From Linnemannia hyalina (lineage: Eukaryota; Mortierellomycota; Mortierellomycetes; Mortierellales; Mortierellaceae): a DNA stretch of 64,000 nucleotides. The notes under the pieces are model-generated. The model was not told where the DNA came from. It did no database searches and worked only from the letters and a program-made list of their open reading frames with translations. Position 1 is the stretch's first letter; every line of letters starts with the position of its first letter. Location: the NCBI GenBank assembly GCA_019671135.1, contig JAHRHY010000004.1, forward strand, positions 2,666,001 to 2,730,000, read 5' to 3'. A program made the position numbers and the translations under genes. This document shows positions 1 to 13,500 of the stretch, in pieces.

Positions 1-833
1 AAGTGCGTCCTCGGAACTGACAAACTTTGAATTTTCCAGAATCCAGGATGCGCTTTAATCTCCTGTTGGGTCTCGTCCCGGAACCATGTTCCGTTGATGC
101 CCAGGTGTTCAAGGTCTTCGCATCCTTGAACGACCTCACGAACCGGCAACGCGTCCTCGCCGTCAAATTGCCGCAGGTGCAAGTCCACACTTGTCACCAT
201 TGTAAGCAATCGATGGTTTCGTAAGACGGAGAGAAGGGTTCTTGGGGCCTGGAAAACCGCTGCTGTGAGAGACAGTTTTTTCAGGCCCGGCATCAATGGC
301 AACATGGTTGCCATCCTCTCACTGGAGAGATTGAGGTTGTCATTCTCGCTCCACTCCAGCTTGCGGACTTGCCGACGACGATGATCGAAAGATACATCAT
401 CGTCTATCTTTCCGTCGACCAGAGGGAACAATGGATTCATCCATTGATTCCTTCCAATCTCCGTCCAGATATAAAGGCAAAGTGCATGCTGCCAGTTTTT
501 GCAGGCAAGCATGCACTGTACAACGTCCTTCCTTACCAAAAACGTTGCAATCATTAAAAGAATCTCAGATGGCAAGTTCTTTACTGAATGGCCGCGCGTT
601 TGGTTGGAGATATCGGCCTCGTTCAAATGCCTTGCGGCCTTGGAGGGAGGTGGCAAGACATCATCATCGTTGGCGAGAGAGGTGGAGGGGCCATCCTTCC
701 TCTTGACGTTGGGCGGTGATGCGAGTGAGGGTGATGAGGATGGTGTACGCGGTGGGGATGAGGGTGAGGATGAGGATGGAGGATTGAGTGGTGAAGAAGG
801 AGCTGAGGAGTTGTTGTGGCTGCTGTTGTACAT
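1..833 (-). CDS. F-box/LRR-like protein, N-terminal part, cut by window edge
   Basis: Second copy of the F-box gene at 42761-44434, in opposite orientation. The visible part is the first ~277 codons: a Ser/Pro-rich leader of about 80 residues, an F-box at about residues 86-125 (motifs NLPSEI and CKNWQHAL), then the start of a leucine-rich region. F-box proteins recruit substrates to SCF ubiquitin ligases through Skp1; that role is family knowledge. The start ATG at 833 corresponds to 42761 in the other copy. The protein overlaps the better copy without a frameshift, differing only by a few substitutions near 90-150, so both copies look functional as far as visible. The rest lies left of the window. 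Confidence 0.8.
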   Translation of the reverse strand, partial: MYNSSHNNSSAPSSPLNPPSSSSPSSPPRTPSSSPSLASPPNVKRKDGPSTSLANDDDVLPPPSKAARHLNEADISNQTRGHSVKNLPSEILLMIATFLVRKDVVQCMLACKNWQHALCLYIWTEIGRNQWMNPLFPLVDGKIDDDVSFDHRRRQVRKLEWSENDNLNLSSERMATMLPLMPGLKKLSLTAAVFQAPRTLLSVLRNHRLLTMVTSVDLHLRQFDGEDALPVREVVQGCEDLEHLGINGTWFRDETQQEIKAHPGFWKIQSLSVPRTH

Positions 834-1029
834 CTTGTTGATAATGGACTGGACTGTGAGTAAAGTGGTTGAAAGGAATGGGAAAGGGAAAGAGAGAGAA
901 GCGTGATGGGTTGAAGGGTGGAGAAAATGAGGAAGGAAGAAAATAAAATAAGGAAGGAAGAAAAAGAGGAAAGGAAGAAAAAAGGAAATATATCGGCAAG
1001 CAAGGTTGACTGTCAAAGGGTAGAGGCGA

Positions 1030-1079
1030 CGATGACCTATCAGTCATGAAAAAAGTGCCAACGATGACCTATCAGTCAT
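1030..1079 (-). promoter_or_regulatory. Duplicated near-palindromic motif upstream of the F-box gene
   Basis: Two exact copies of an 18-bp motif (cgatgacctatcagtcat on the plus strand) at 1030-1047 and 1062-1079, spaced 32 bp, about 200 bp upstream of the F-box start. The outer halves ATGAC and GTCAT are inverted repeats, as expected for a dimeric factor site. The same pair is kept upstream of the other copy although the surrounding sequence has indels. Function is inferred. Confidence 0.5.
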
Positions 1080-2092
1080 AAAAAAACGCAAGTGCTACCC
1101 GGACGCGTGAGAAGGTAGAGAAAAGAGAGTAGGGACAAGGGAGGAAGGGCGCTCACCCATGAACAATCGAGGGTCGTTTAAGTAATGAGGACCGACACAA
1201 AAGCCAAAACGACTACGCAACAGGACATCAAACAACACACACAACGGACAGGGTCAGGCACAAGACGTTGTTATTACAACAATCTTCCCACGGCTCATTC
1301 GCCGTCTGTCTCTCTATTCTACTCTCTCCACTCTCCCCCTCCTTCTCTCAGCTCTTTAGTTCATTCATTCGTTACATTGCATTCCTATTTCCATTCGTCT
1401 CATTCGTCTCCCACTCAGCCTTTTGCATCAACCAACAGAAAGTGAATGAGAGGAATGACATTCAGCAAGGTGATCGCAAGGTAAACAAAACCAGCACCGT
1501 TCTGTATTACCGTCCGTCTGTTTATCTCTCTGTCCATCGGTCCTGTTTGGCCAAGGCACTGTTTTTCGAATTGGTGGCAAAAATCAAGAACAATGAGCAT
1601 GTGACCTTAATGCTCTTTGGCCATCCCACACAAATGCAAGTGAAAGCAATGGGGCAGAAGATGGAAGGAGTAAACCTTCTTTGTTGGCACCATGTATCAT
1701 GCACGCGCTCTCTCAACGAAATAACAAACGTGCCGACGAGTGCACGCGAAGAATGAGATATCTGTAACTGATGGTGCCTGGCTTTACTATTTTCCTGTTT
1801 CTCTCACTCCAGGTAAAGAGAAGCACGATATCACCTACCAATGAAAACGCGTCGCCCAAAACCTAACTCGCCCCCTGTTTCATTCCCTTCTTAAGACAGG
1901 AAAACAAGGGACCGTTAGAGGTTTCAACAAGCAGCTCAAACTGGATTAAAAAAGCGTTTTACTTCCTCCCTCGCACAGCCCTACAGGCAAAAGCCTAGGC
2001 TTCATTCCGACGTTCAGTACGACATATACAATCCTACACCCCTCCCCACAGTCCCAATAACTGCATCTACCCACGAATGGGCTCAAATCAAT

Positions 2093-2308
2093 TATCGGGA
2101 GGTAACACCGCCGTTCACAAAAGAGGGTCTGAGCAGTGGCCCACTGAGAATCGGGCGAAGCGATGAACTCGACGACGGGGATAATATCCTTGATATCCCT
2201 AACCGACCGGCGACACTCAGTGACGCAAAGCAGGGCCGTCGACTCCTTTGTATCTTGTCCGTAGAAGAATGGCGTGTCGACTGGGCCTATTTGTGTTTTT
2301 TTATGTGA
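2093..2308 (+). pseudogene. 3' fragment of an unidentified gene split between 2.1 kb and 41.5 kb
   Basis: An open frame starts in a 21-bp sequence (2093-2113) that is repeated with one mismatch at 41476-41496. There it ends an open frame in the same reading phase, encoding YREVTPP. Here that peptide continues into about 65 more residues (key stretch GPLRIGRSDELDDG, then IPNRPATL) and stops at TGA 2306-2308. The two pieces look like 5' and 3' parts of one ancestral gene, each abutting an arm of the inverted repeat. I do not recognise the protein family. Confidence 0.55.
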
Positions 2309-2399
2309 GGTGATAATGTTTTATGTTGGGTGAGCGACCGGATCAAGAGTACTAGAAACGAGGCATTTTGATGTCTTGTTTTTTTCGCTTTCTGCAAGG

Positions 2400-2800
2400 T
2401 CTTGTGAAAATTACCTGGAACGATAGTGTTAGCAGTAATACCTCCGCCGCCGACCTCCTTCACAAGCGCCGTTATAAAATCCTACAGCGGGGTCTTCGAC
2501 CCGGCATACGCCGAAAACTCCATCGTCGTAATAGCCAGCAAAGTCATTCCAATATATTTACCCTCCCCCTGTCCGCTATATGCTTCGCTCACTCCATAAT
2601 AAAAAAAAACGACACCTTTGCATTGATCGCAAGCACACCATCATACTCTTCCTCAGAAATCTCGGTTATGGTCTTGTTCAACACCACACAGATATTGTTA
2701 ATCACAATGTCAATATGCCCAAAAGTTGAAAGAAATCTGGGCGACAATCTGTTCGATGATAGAGACGGAGGTTTCTTTACACCAGGTATTTTGAACGAGC
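2400..2800 (-). pseudogene. Short-chain dehydrogenase/reductase relic
   Basis: Conceptual minus-strand translation gives recognisable SDR pieces in more than one frame. GHIDIVINN lies where the conserved NNAG motif belongs (here decayed to NNIC). It is followed by ISEEEYDGVLAINAK, a frameshift and stop, then SAYAGSK (the Tyr-x3-Lys catalytic motif), KEVGG and TANTIVPG. SDR enzymes are NAD(P)-dependent oxidoreductases. The N-terminal nucleotide-binding Gly-rich motif is not found and the frame is broken by stops and at least one frameshift, so this is a dead 3' half of a gene. About 600 bp on to TAF5 shows nothing else. Confidence 0.7.
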
Positions 2801-3428
2801 CTCCACGAAGCACCGGCGTCTTCTCTCATCTGACCTTTTCTTCTTTTCTCGCTAATAGTTAGCACAACCAACAACAATACATTGGAGTCTTTTGGGATAT
2901 CTCTTTCTTTCTTTTAATTCCTAGCCACGAAAGGATAGGTTAATCCGTGGAGTTGTCATGCGCTATTTGCTTAGAGTATGTTGCGGGTAGAGAGGTGGGT
3001 TGTTCGTTCCCTTAATTATTTTCTTGGCGCATGATAGTACAGGGTCGAATGGTTTGATCGGATTGACAGACCGCAGATGAGGAAAAGTGAAGAGGGAAGA
3101 GGTGAACAAGAAACATGAACAAAGAGCTGCCTTCAAAATGGCCATGCCCTCCAACTAATCGTCCTCCAACTAATCTTAGTCCATCGCATGGTTAGTTTTC
3201 ACATCACTTACGACCCCATCATTTTTCTCGCCGCCAAAAAGCTAAACGAAAGAACGTGTTCGTGTTTGATCGATGGGACGCGTTTGCATCGGCGCGCGAA
3301 CTTTGGCCTGGTCATAATCTCTGCTTCCCACGTATCTACGCCTCCATGAGAATAAGAGCTAACTTTCCGCACTGAAAAAACGAACACCACTAAGTACTGA
3401 GCGAAAAAGCAACGCGTTTTATTGCAGT

Positions 3429-6400
3429 CTAGTTGCCAGAAAAGGCGCCAATGGCTAGGCAAAGGTTCCGCTTTGTGAATTGAACCTTGTAGATCGGCGT
3501 TCGCTTCGTTGGGAACGTTGCCAGATGATCTTCAGATTCCAAAGGTCCAGTCAGCAGGCTCTTCCTGTTCAACCTCTCCATCGCCGCTGCCGTTGCTCCT
3601 GCGCCGAGAGCTCCTTGACCCTGTCCTTGTGCAAGGACTGGTGAGGATACGACAGTACCGTTAGCAGATCCAGCAGCAGTGCCCTCGCGGTCGTCCTGCA
3701 GAATGCGATGTCCTGCACTTCCCTGGCTGCCTTCCTTCTTGACATCCCAAGTGCGGACCGTGCAATCTGCACTGCCAGAGACCAAGATCGAACCATCCTG
3801 ACTGAAATCCAACGAGTAAATGGTTCCCTGGTGTCCGGTCATCTTCTTCATCCGCTTTCCTGATCCCAAATCCCATAGCTGAATCGAGCGATCCTCTCCC
3901 GCAGAAGCCATCATTCGGCCATCTGGTGACATGGCGATCGCGTGAATAGCGCCTACATGTCCTGTAAACACACGAACACACGTCCCTCTCTGGACATCCC
4001 ACAGTCTTGATGTCTTGTCACTTGATCCGGTCACCACGTATTTGGAATTAGGGTGGAATTTGACAACCTAGAGGAGTCCGTGAATAAACCCGAAAGAAAA
4101 TGTCCTCACAGTAAGCATCCAGATCCCCTACCATGAAAAATACATCGTTCACTCAGAGGATAAAAAGAGCGCCCAGAACGCGCAGGCTCGGATCGAGACC
4201 GATCTACCCTTTGTTCCTTGTTCTTTCTTTGTTAAACTTACATCGACATCAGACAAGTGTCCGGCAAAGATGCGCAACGGGTAAATGTGGTCGCAACTCC
4301 AGAGTCTGGCTGTGCGGTCGTGAGAGGCAGTGGCAAAGTAAAATCCTTGAGGTCCGAAATCCACATCCCACACTGGGTAGTTGTGCCCCTTGTAGCAAAC
4401 CAGGTTCGTAAGCGTGCTCGTACTCCACAGGCGCGCTATTTGGTGATCAAGAAACGAGTTGATCCGTAATGTTAGGTTCTAGACTTGTCGTGAACACGTC
4501 AATTTATCCTTGGTCTCAATTGCAAACGCCTCCATTGCATGCATGAATGAAAGTGTGTAGTTCCTTACCTGACTTGTCTTCCGAGCAGGTGATCAGATAC
4601 TTGTTGTCTGGACTGAAACTGGCACCAAAGACAGGGCCTGCATGTCCGATTAGCTTCTTGGAGTCTGCACCCTTCTTTTCCTTGACCCTGTTCAAATCGT
4701 TGGCTATTGATTGAGTAATGGATAATTGGGTTGAAAGTAGGTAGAGTTTAGTTTGCGAGCAAAAATTGGGTGAGGGAAAATGAAGCAATTGGGTTGTTCA
4801 CAAGTCCCGTTTAGTAAGCCAAGACTTTTGACTTACAGTCGTGGATATGGGCGGGGTTGAAGTTACTCCTGAATCCCCGAAGTTTTTCGCCACTGAGACT
4901 CCAGAGTCGGACGTAGGATTCTGAAAATCCTGCAGCCATCATAGTCGCGTCTTCCGACACCGCCACACAGTTGATATTCTCTTGAGCATTGTGAAAGGTG
5001 TATGCGCATATTGAGGGCAAGCTGGAGGGTCCCAATGCGACGCGTTTCCGTGAATCCCGCAATGCCTCAATCTCTGCCTGAATATCGCTTCCCTTGCTAT
5101 TTTGTTCAAAACGTAAGTATTGGCTTTCGTGTTAAGAGCTGTCATAAAGGGTCTCCAGGCACATGGGAATACTGCGGAGTAAATAGGCGTGAAAACTTAG
5201 CGATATTGATGGTCCTTACAATGGTGGAAGAGGTACGTCGTCCCGAGATGGCGAGTCAACTCCTGCTTCTGTCTTCACTTTTTTGTATTCCTCCAAGAGT
5301 GATGCTGGAGTCTCCCCGTTCATGATCTAAGCAGTTGTCAGTAAAAAATGGCAGCAACATGCGCGTCAATTAAGCGTTCGCAAATAGATCTCGCCTTCAA
5401 CAAACGTTCAATATCAGCAGGTGCGCGTATCCTGTGAAATAGTGCTTACCGTATCTCCTCCCGAAAGCGCCTCCTCCTCCTTCAGGGTTTGCTCGACCTG
5501 CTCCCGGAAGGTGGCATCAGGTGGCATCTGTCCCAGGGCAACGCTCTGCTGGTTAAACGTTGCCAATTGATGAGTTCCATGTCCAGCGATTCCAATGACC
5601 TCATCTTCGCCTGCGGCCGCGGCGCCGACTTTGATGTTGACGTGTTGGTTGACAATCCGAAGGAGGACGATGAATTTGTTATCTTGCAGGAACGCGATCA
5701 GCAGCTCGAACGAGACAGGTGCCATGCGGAGGTTATATTTGTTGGATTTGTACATCTGCGCCAGTTCGTTCTCCTTGATGTGTTGTGCGTCCGTGATGAT
5801 TGCTAACCGAGCAATGTCCTGTGAGTGCATCTCCAAGTGATCCGATTTGTAGCTCGCCATGAATTTGCTGGCTACAAATATTTTGAACGCGAAGGGAAAT
5901 AAAAAACGGTGTCAGTGAAAGTTGTTTTCTCCGTTGCCCGTGCTATCCGTGTGTACGATTAAATCGCGTGTCAAGTTGATCTAGGTCCAGTTGTTTACCT
6001 TGCTCCTTCAGTCCTCTGTTCACAAGATTAAGGTAGCTGTGAAGGAAGAGAGGGAACAAGACCGACATAAGCTCCGGCTATGATCGTAGACATGAAAACA
6101 AAATTCGAGGCTAGTTAGCTACAAAGCCCGTTACCATCGTCCAGAGCATACATGTGTAATAGAAAGAGAGTTCCCGAGGACGTCGCGTAGAAAAGAGAGA
6201 TAGTACCTTGTAGAGGTCGAGGGAATTCTCAATCCAGCGCCGGAGTGATGAGTATGCTTGGTCGTATGCATCAGGATCGCCCATCTCGTTCTTGTCATGT
6301 GTGGGTTGAGGAGGTCCCGCAGTGGTGGCGGCTCCAGTGGCTTCTTTGTCCTTTGCAGCGAGAGCAGTGGCTTGCTCCTCGAGGGTCAGCAAGTTTGCCT

Positions 6401-6601
6401 CGCGTTTAAGTGCGATCTCTGCTTGTTTGTAGCCTTTTTGATTAAGGTAGTTGAGGACGATTCGGTCTACCTCCTGTTGAGTCTGTGGTGTTTGGGCAGG
6501 GGCTGCCTGTTGCTGCTGTGTTGCTGGCTGTGTGGTGGCGGTGGCCTGTGTGGTGGCGCCTGTTCCTGCAGCCGCAGTGCCATCGGCAGGAGAGTCTGGC
6601 A
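3429..6601 (-). CDS. TAF5: TFIID subunit TAF5 (WD40)
   Basis: Transcription initiation factor TFIID subunit 5 (in several fungi also a SAGA subunit), a scaffold of the general transcription machinery in the nucleus. The protein is about 743 residues, close to the family's usual ~800. Order: Gln/Thr-rich leader, LisH motif about residues 44-72 (IVLNYLNQKGYKQAEI), the TAF5-specific N-terminal domain (RRWIENSLDLYK, then FLHSYLNLVNRGLKEQ), a linker, and six or seven WD40 repeats (endings LWSLSG, LWSCDH, LWDVQRG, LWDLGSG, TWDVKK). Eight exons read by eye: 6207-6601, 5999-6077, 5450-5871, 5220-5326, 4837-5096, 4569-4703, 4242-4435, 3429-4067. I chose the ATG at 6601 because residues upstream in the same frame look non-coding and the family has a short leader. 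Confidence 0.9.
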
Positions 6602-6973
6602 TTGTTGATGGGTATGTGAGTGTTGCTGTTCCTGAAAGGAGAGTTGATTCGGGCGGGAAAGAAGGTAAAACAGAACAATCGCCTGGTTGAACAAGAGAAG
6701 AGGGAGACGAACACTCGCGAAACGAAAGCGCAGAAGTAGCGCTTTTATGATTTTTTTTGTGATGGTGGCACGTGACTTGAGTGGCAATGCGACTCAAGCC
6801 ACAATGACAGACTAAAGGAGAGCTGTCAACCACGGTGTTTCGCGTGTGCAGGAAAAGGAGGAACGATTGAACACTCCTTCCTCACACCTACTCATCGAAC
6901 AAACACAATCCTCAAAGAATTCGTACAACTGCAGCACTCGACATAACGGACATAACAAACATCAATACATACA

Positions 6974-7546
6974 ATGGACTCCGCCGCCACAGAAACACCC
7001 GATGGAACATCAAGCTATAGTAAAGGCAACCTGCAGGACCACAATACTTCACAAACACATACAGTCCAGACAGAACCAGGAGCCACCAGAGACGAGACAA
7101 CAGTTGGTGGCCAAGATACACAGAGGTCATCAGAGTGTAATGGGTGCGAGGACAAGAAAGAAGAAGAATTGACGCTCGATCCATCCAGTCAAACAGGTGC
7201 GTATCCCTTCTTTACAACTCCTTGGCGAATTTCTCTCTCTCCCACTCCACAAAACGCATCTGCTATCCGAGGATCGCTAGTCATGAGATCTTGGCCACAC
7301 TACGTCCTATCGACACCCGACACCCGACACCCTTCCCCCAACCGCCACGCTTCAATTGGATCGATTGGATATCCGCACACGACCATGGACACGTTCGAGA
7401 AACTGTTAATTTCGTTCGACGTGCGATCTCAATCAAATCAACATTATTGGATTGGGGACCATGGGTATTTCAACAGAACCTTAAGGAAGAAGCAACTAAA
7501 AAAGTGCATCAATTGCAAAGAGCATGGCGATATTCTTGCTATTTGC
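6974..7546 (+). CDS. Possible small protein of unknown function
   Basis: The ATG at 6974 opens about 74 polar codons up to a plausible donor at 7197. From 7272 another frame encodes a convincing amphipathic stretch (HDHGHVRETVNFVRRA, then LLDWGPWVFQQNLKEEA and QLQRAWRYSCYLL). No donor/acceptor pair I tried joins the two perfectly: the good donor at 7197 leads into a different, less protein-like frame, and donors near 7126-7135 that give the right phase are weak. It could be a real two-exon gene with a splice I missed, or a decayed one. No family recognised. It is transcribed divergently from TAF5, sharing a ~370-bp intergenic region. Confidence 0.35.
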
Positions 7547-7611
7547 TGAACAAGCGACACACTCCATCCCTTCTATTCCCTCTCCTTCTTTCCTTTATCC
7601 TTCCATCTTGA

Positions 7612-8440
7612 AAACTCAAATCCCGTGTCAACAACGCTCCAACCCCCTGGCTGCAGGGCAAGGCAAGGCTTGGCATACGGCATGCGCAGGAACAGGGAGA
7701 ATGCTAAAAGAGGGGTGAGGCTCAACAGGCAGTGCCTCGTCTTCAATCTCGAAACTTTCTTTTTTTTCTTTTGGGGTCAAGGAAGGAGTGACAATGTCGC
7801 ACGACAGGGCAGGATGACCATGGACCATGGATATAGGACTCGTGGACCCATGGAACATGAGGTCTTTTTTTCGCAACATATCGATCGCAATGGCAAAGAG
7901 CTATTTAGTTCCGCACTAATAGATTGACCACACCAACATCAACAAGCAACACACGCAAAACGGCAGCCAGCGACCGTATCGGGAAGATCCCTTGAGCGTC
8001 TCGACATCGCTTTCACCCTATTGGCCCGGAGATTGACCAACGCCCTTGCAGGGATTCGCCACATGCGCGAGCGTCGACATCCGCTTTGTTCCAGGTCAAC
8101 AAAAAGAGCTTTGACAATTATATACGCGGCAATATCAGAGCAATAATCACGACCTCGCGACACATTCTCTCTTGAGTCTCGTGGTTCTCTTTCTTTGCCC
8201 CAACGCCTCAATGGTCACCATTGGCGGACCAAAAAAAAATAGTACAAGAAGGAGATGTTTTTCCTCTCTACCATTTTTTTTTGTCTCTATATCCTCAAAA
8301 CATTCCCTCACTTTTCATTTTCTCACAAGCAAATCGGTCGATTTTTTTCCATTATGCTTCATTACTTACGCGCCATTCCTACTCTACCGAAACCATATCG
8401 ATCCTGTCGTCCTTCAATCGTAGTACCACCGTCGGACGAT
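7612..8440. other. Intergenic, pyrimidine-rich; no gene seen
   Basis: This stretch upstream of the phosphatase gene has T-rich and CT-rich tracts (8255-8350) typical of fungal promoters and 5' leaders. An upstream in-frame ATG exists at 8372. I see no conserved protein or RNA. Confidence 0.5.
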
Positions 8441-9923
<1,483 letters not shown>

Positions 9924-10064
9924 ACTTGTAGACTTTACGTGTGTGTGTGTGGAAGGTGTAGAAGGGTGGTAGAAGGGGGGGGGAAGAAGATGCTCAATTT
10001 CCCCCCCCCCCCCCATTGTAACAACACTTTTTTTTTTTTTTTTCTAGGCAGTATGCTCAGCCCA

Positions 10065-10096
<32 letters not shown>

Positions 10097-10500
10097 TGCT
10101 TTCAACTTTGAATAAAAACTTCAATGGGTGCGCACATGGAGGTCTCTTGGTGCACAATGATCTGAAAAGCGCAAAGAGAACAGCTGGTTCTCTTCTCTTA
10201 GCGTCCATCATGCCCCTACACATCGAACCCTCAAACAACTGCACACACAAATTCCTCAAACGACTCCGTGTTGTTTTATGATTTCAAATCTAAAGTACAG
10301 TAGCCTTGGCTTCCAAATAGCCAAGTATTGAACGCGTCTCTCATCTTGATTGAACCTTTTTTTCACACGGCAATGAGTGAAACAAAGCACAGGCCATGAA
10401 TGGCCAGGAAATGAGCCAGACAAAGAAAAGGGTGGGCAAAGAAGAGTCAGCCAAGAAGTATCAACCAAGAGTCGTCCCTATCGAAGAACGGCGCACTCCT
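9924..10500. other. Convergent intergenic region with homopolymer runs
   Basis: It lies between the 3' ends of the phosphatase and the OCRL-like gene. It holds a GT-rich stretch (9940-9952), a C run at about 10002-10014, and T runs at about 10029-10095. No gene is seen. Confidence 0.6.
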
Positions 10501-13500
10501 TCAAGCGCCAGGGTACGCACCAGGATGATGCATATCCCCTCCTCCAGCCGCTGTCGACGACGATACACCACCTCCAGACGACGACGACGACGACTGCCCA
10601 CCACCAAGTGACAGCAAGTTCTCCTCCTCAGCAGGCTCTTGCAAGAACTGCATCAAGAACGTCTTTCGCCTCAACGCCTCCACCTCCGACAACCTCTCTG
10701 CTCCTGGTGGGGGACGCAGCATCACTGATGAGAACACCGCCGCTATTAGATGGGAATAATAATAAAAAAAAGTTAGCAAAAACAATATCAAACAAAACCC
10801 CCTGAACCCAATAAACCATGCGCCCCTCAAAGGTACATAAACTGGAAACAAAAAACCATGAAAACACATACCAAGCCTGGCGACGCGGTAGTTTTCATCA
10901 TCTTTGCCGCGCCCACTAATACTAGCAGCATCGTTTCCGTTATAGATCGATCCAGAACTGCTCTGCATCACACGGTGGTTCCCATGTCCCAACGCCGGGC
11001 TGTTGCTTCCTGCAGCAGCAGCAGTCGTTCCACTGTTGCTGTTCGCTCCAGCTCCACTGACACCACTATGGGGCGCTTGAGCATTATTTCCACCATCCTT
11101 AGACCCAGCTGCAGCACCACCAGCCGCCGAAGAAGACCCTCCAATAAGAATCAACTCCCTCAGAAAGCTCGTGATATACACAAACACGTTCACATGTACG
11201 GGCGGCATGAGATCCAAAAGCCCATACGCCGCCTGCTGATGGTTCGCAACCTCCAGTGCCCGGTAGTACATCTCTGTCGGCACCACAGGTTCTCGCAGGG
11301 ACTCCAAGAAGCGTAACAGCACTTCTGCCATGGAGTGGATTCCCCTGTTCTCACCGAGTCCGAATGTCGCGGCTTTGGGTGGGATACCGTTCATGATCGA
11401 GACTGGGCGGGCGATTTGGGGTTTGAGGTCGGAAGCGGTTGATCCTCGGGGCGTCAACAAGGCTGATGATGGTGGCGAGTTGGACGCATCTGCTCCTGGC
11501 GATGGGTCCTGAGTATCAGAGGTCTTCTTATCGTCGTCGTGGGAGGGCTTGCCTAGAAGACGAGTCAGATCAAACTCCTCGCCCGTGTCCAGACACTCCC
11601 GGATATATGTCATTGTTGGTTGGTCTCCCGACAACAAGAACAAGTTATCCTATTTGCAGTTATCAGAAAAACGACGTGTTAGCTCACTTTGTCAAGTTTT
11701 CTCATGAAGGCATACAATACTCGTATCATGAAGCAAAATGATACTCACAACAGAGAAGCCATGCTTGTAAATAAAGTCAACAATACGCCAAAGGTCCTTG
11801 GGCAGACTGAGCTGTCGAACAGGTTTCTGCTTCTTGACAACATGAGGAACTGGAGGCACCGCCCGCTTCTCATTGGCAAGCTGCAAAGACTTGAGATCTC
11901 CCACAAGAGAACTCTTACTCGACTTGCGTTCAATCGCGTCCTTCTCCGAGAAAGAATCCAACGACTTTGCATTCTTCAACTGCCCCCGCTTTTCACCGGC
12001 CGTCGTTGTCGAATGAGAATCCGTATCTTTCATACTGCTCCTGGACGACTTTGTGCCAAGGACATTGTAACGGTCATACAACGTCGCGGTATCATCCTCG
12101 TCCTCATCCTGCTCCTCATCCTCCTTGGGGTTCCAGAGTCGAATAGGGCGATCAAGACGTGACAGCCACTCGAGCGAGTTTCCGAAACAGGTGCGGACAT
12201 AGGATCCAGCGACGGTGATAAAGTAGTCCTTCCCGTGCTCCAGATGCAAGATCAAGATGTCATCCATGACTTCGCGTCCCGTGTTGAGTAATGGCGCAGA
12301 GTCGTTGTCCACCATAACTGTCAAGTTGATATTGGTAGACTCGCCTATCGTTACAAAACCGGCGGAGATAATTAATACCACGACCTTTTTTCAAAAAGAA
12401 CCTTTTGCCTTCAACCACACAACACAAAGACTCACCTGGCATGATCATTCCGACAGGGGGATTGGCCCACATCCAGGGCTTACAGAACCGCTCATCCTGC
12501 AACTTGGGTTTGAACCGGTAGCGGGCTGGGAACTGTTTAGTGTTCTTGATTGTGATGGTGGTCTTCTTGGGTTCCAGGTACCTGACATTGTCAAAGACTA
12601 CGCTCGACGAAGAAATAGTGGCGTCGGGCATACACTCGTTCTCGTACCGGTCCAGTTCCTTGACAATCGCCTGGTGCACTTCCGCTTGCTTGTCCTGCAG
12701 CAGTGTCTTGACCTTGAATGAGCAAAAGTAACGACAGTTCAGTACAGCCAACAACACAAAATCAGACATTCCAGATACGTGCGGTAAAGGGGGCGAACCT
12801 TGAGCTTGAAGAGGGCGCTGACGGGCTTGTGATCACTGAGGGTGAGCTCCATGTGGGATCTGTAGAAAAGGGGCTCGACACTGTCCTTGGCCACGTTTTT
12901 GGAACGCCACAAAACGCGGTCCGTGTACGCCGGAACCCTGCGCTTCTCACTACGACATGAAATGATGATGATATGAGTACGATTGATCCTGTAACGTATA
13001 ATTAACTAACACGACCAGAGCTGTCACAAAGCTAGAAGGTACCTTGAGTCCCATGTACTGGTGCCAACGTCAAACTTGTAGGTTGGATGAAAATTGATAG
13101 GGTGTTCCTCGAACTCTGAGAATGCTTTGTATATCGATCTCTGGGTTCCGAGCTACATAAATGATGCAGAGGAAAGCATTACATATATTTAGAAAGGTAT
13201 TGCTGACACAAACAACGACATACCAGAAGACCAAAGTGAAGGCCAAAAAGCGTACCTGATCGTGTTTCAGCAGTTCCTCATAGTTGTTGGTCTTCAAGTG
13301 ATTCTTAACAACGTCCTCGGGCAACCCTACGCGATAGTTCAAATCTCCAGCCCAGATTGTATGGCTAAGTGAACGAAAGGCGCCAAGATTAATAACTGGG
13401 ATGGCTTTTGCAAAGAGACGAAAATGTCCTTGCCAGTTTGCATAATCAAAGCAGCACCAACTTACTCGCAATCAAAGATGGAGACCATCTTATTAGAAGC

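Larger units (their letters stand above)
1..2092. repeat. Left arm of a long inverted repeat (partner 41518-43593)
   Basis: Reverse complement of 41518-43593. Position 1 pairs with 43593, and coordinate sums stay at 43594 through the F-box coding part. They shift to 43600-43601 upstream of the gene because of small indels. The arm is nearly identical over the coding region, with scattered substitutions around 90-150, and still strongly similar to about 1915. It is then diverged but alignable to about 2092. The left side is cut by the window edge, so the true length is unknown. Confidence 0.9.

Noticed and set aside
1268..1756. Plus-strand open frame in the F-box upstream region, also present in the other arm (41854-42159, minus strand).
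   Set aside because: The peptide is shared by both arms because the DNA is duplicated, but a small indel changes its C-terminus and the N-terminus is CT-rich promoter DNA; no motif.
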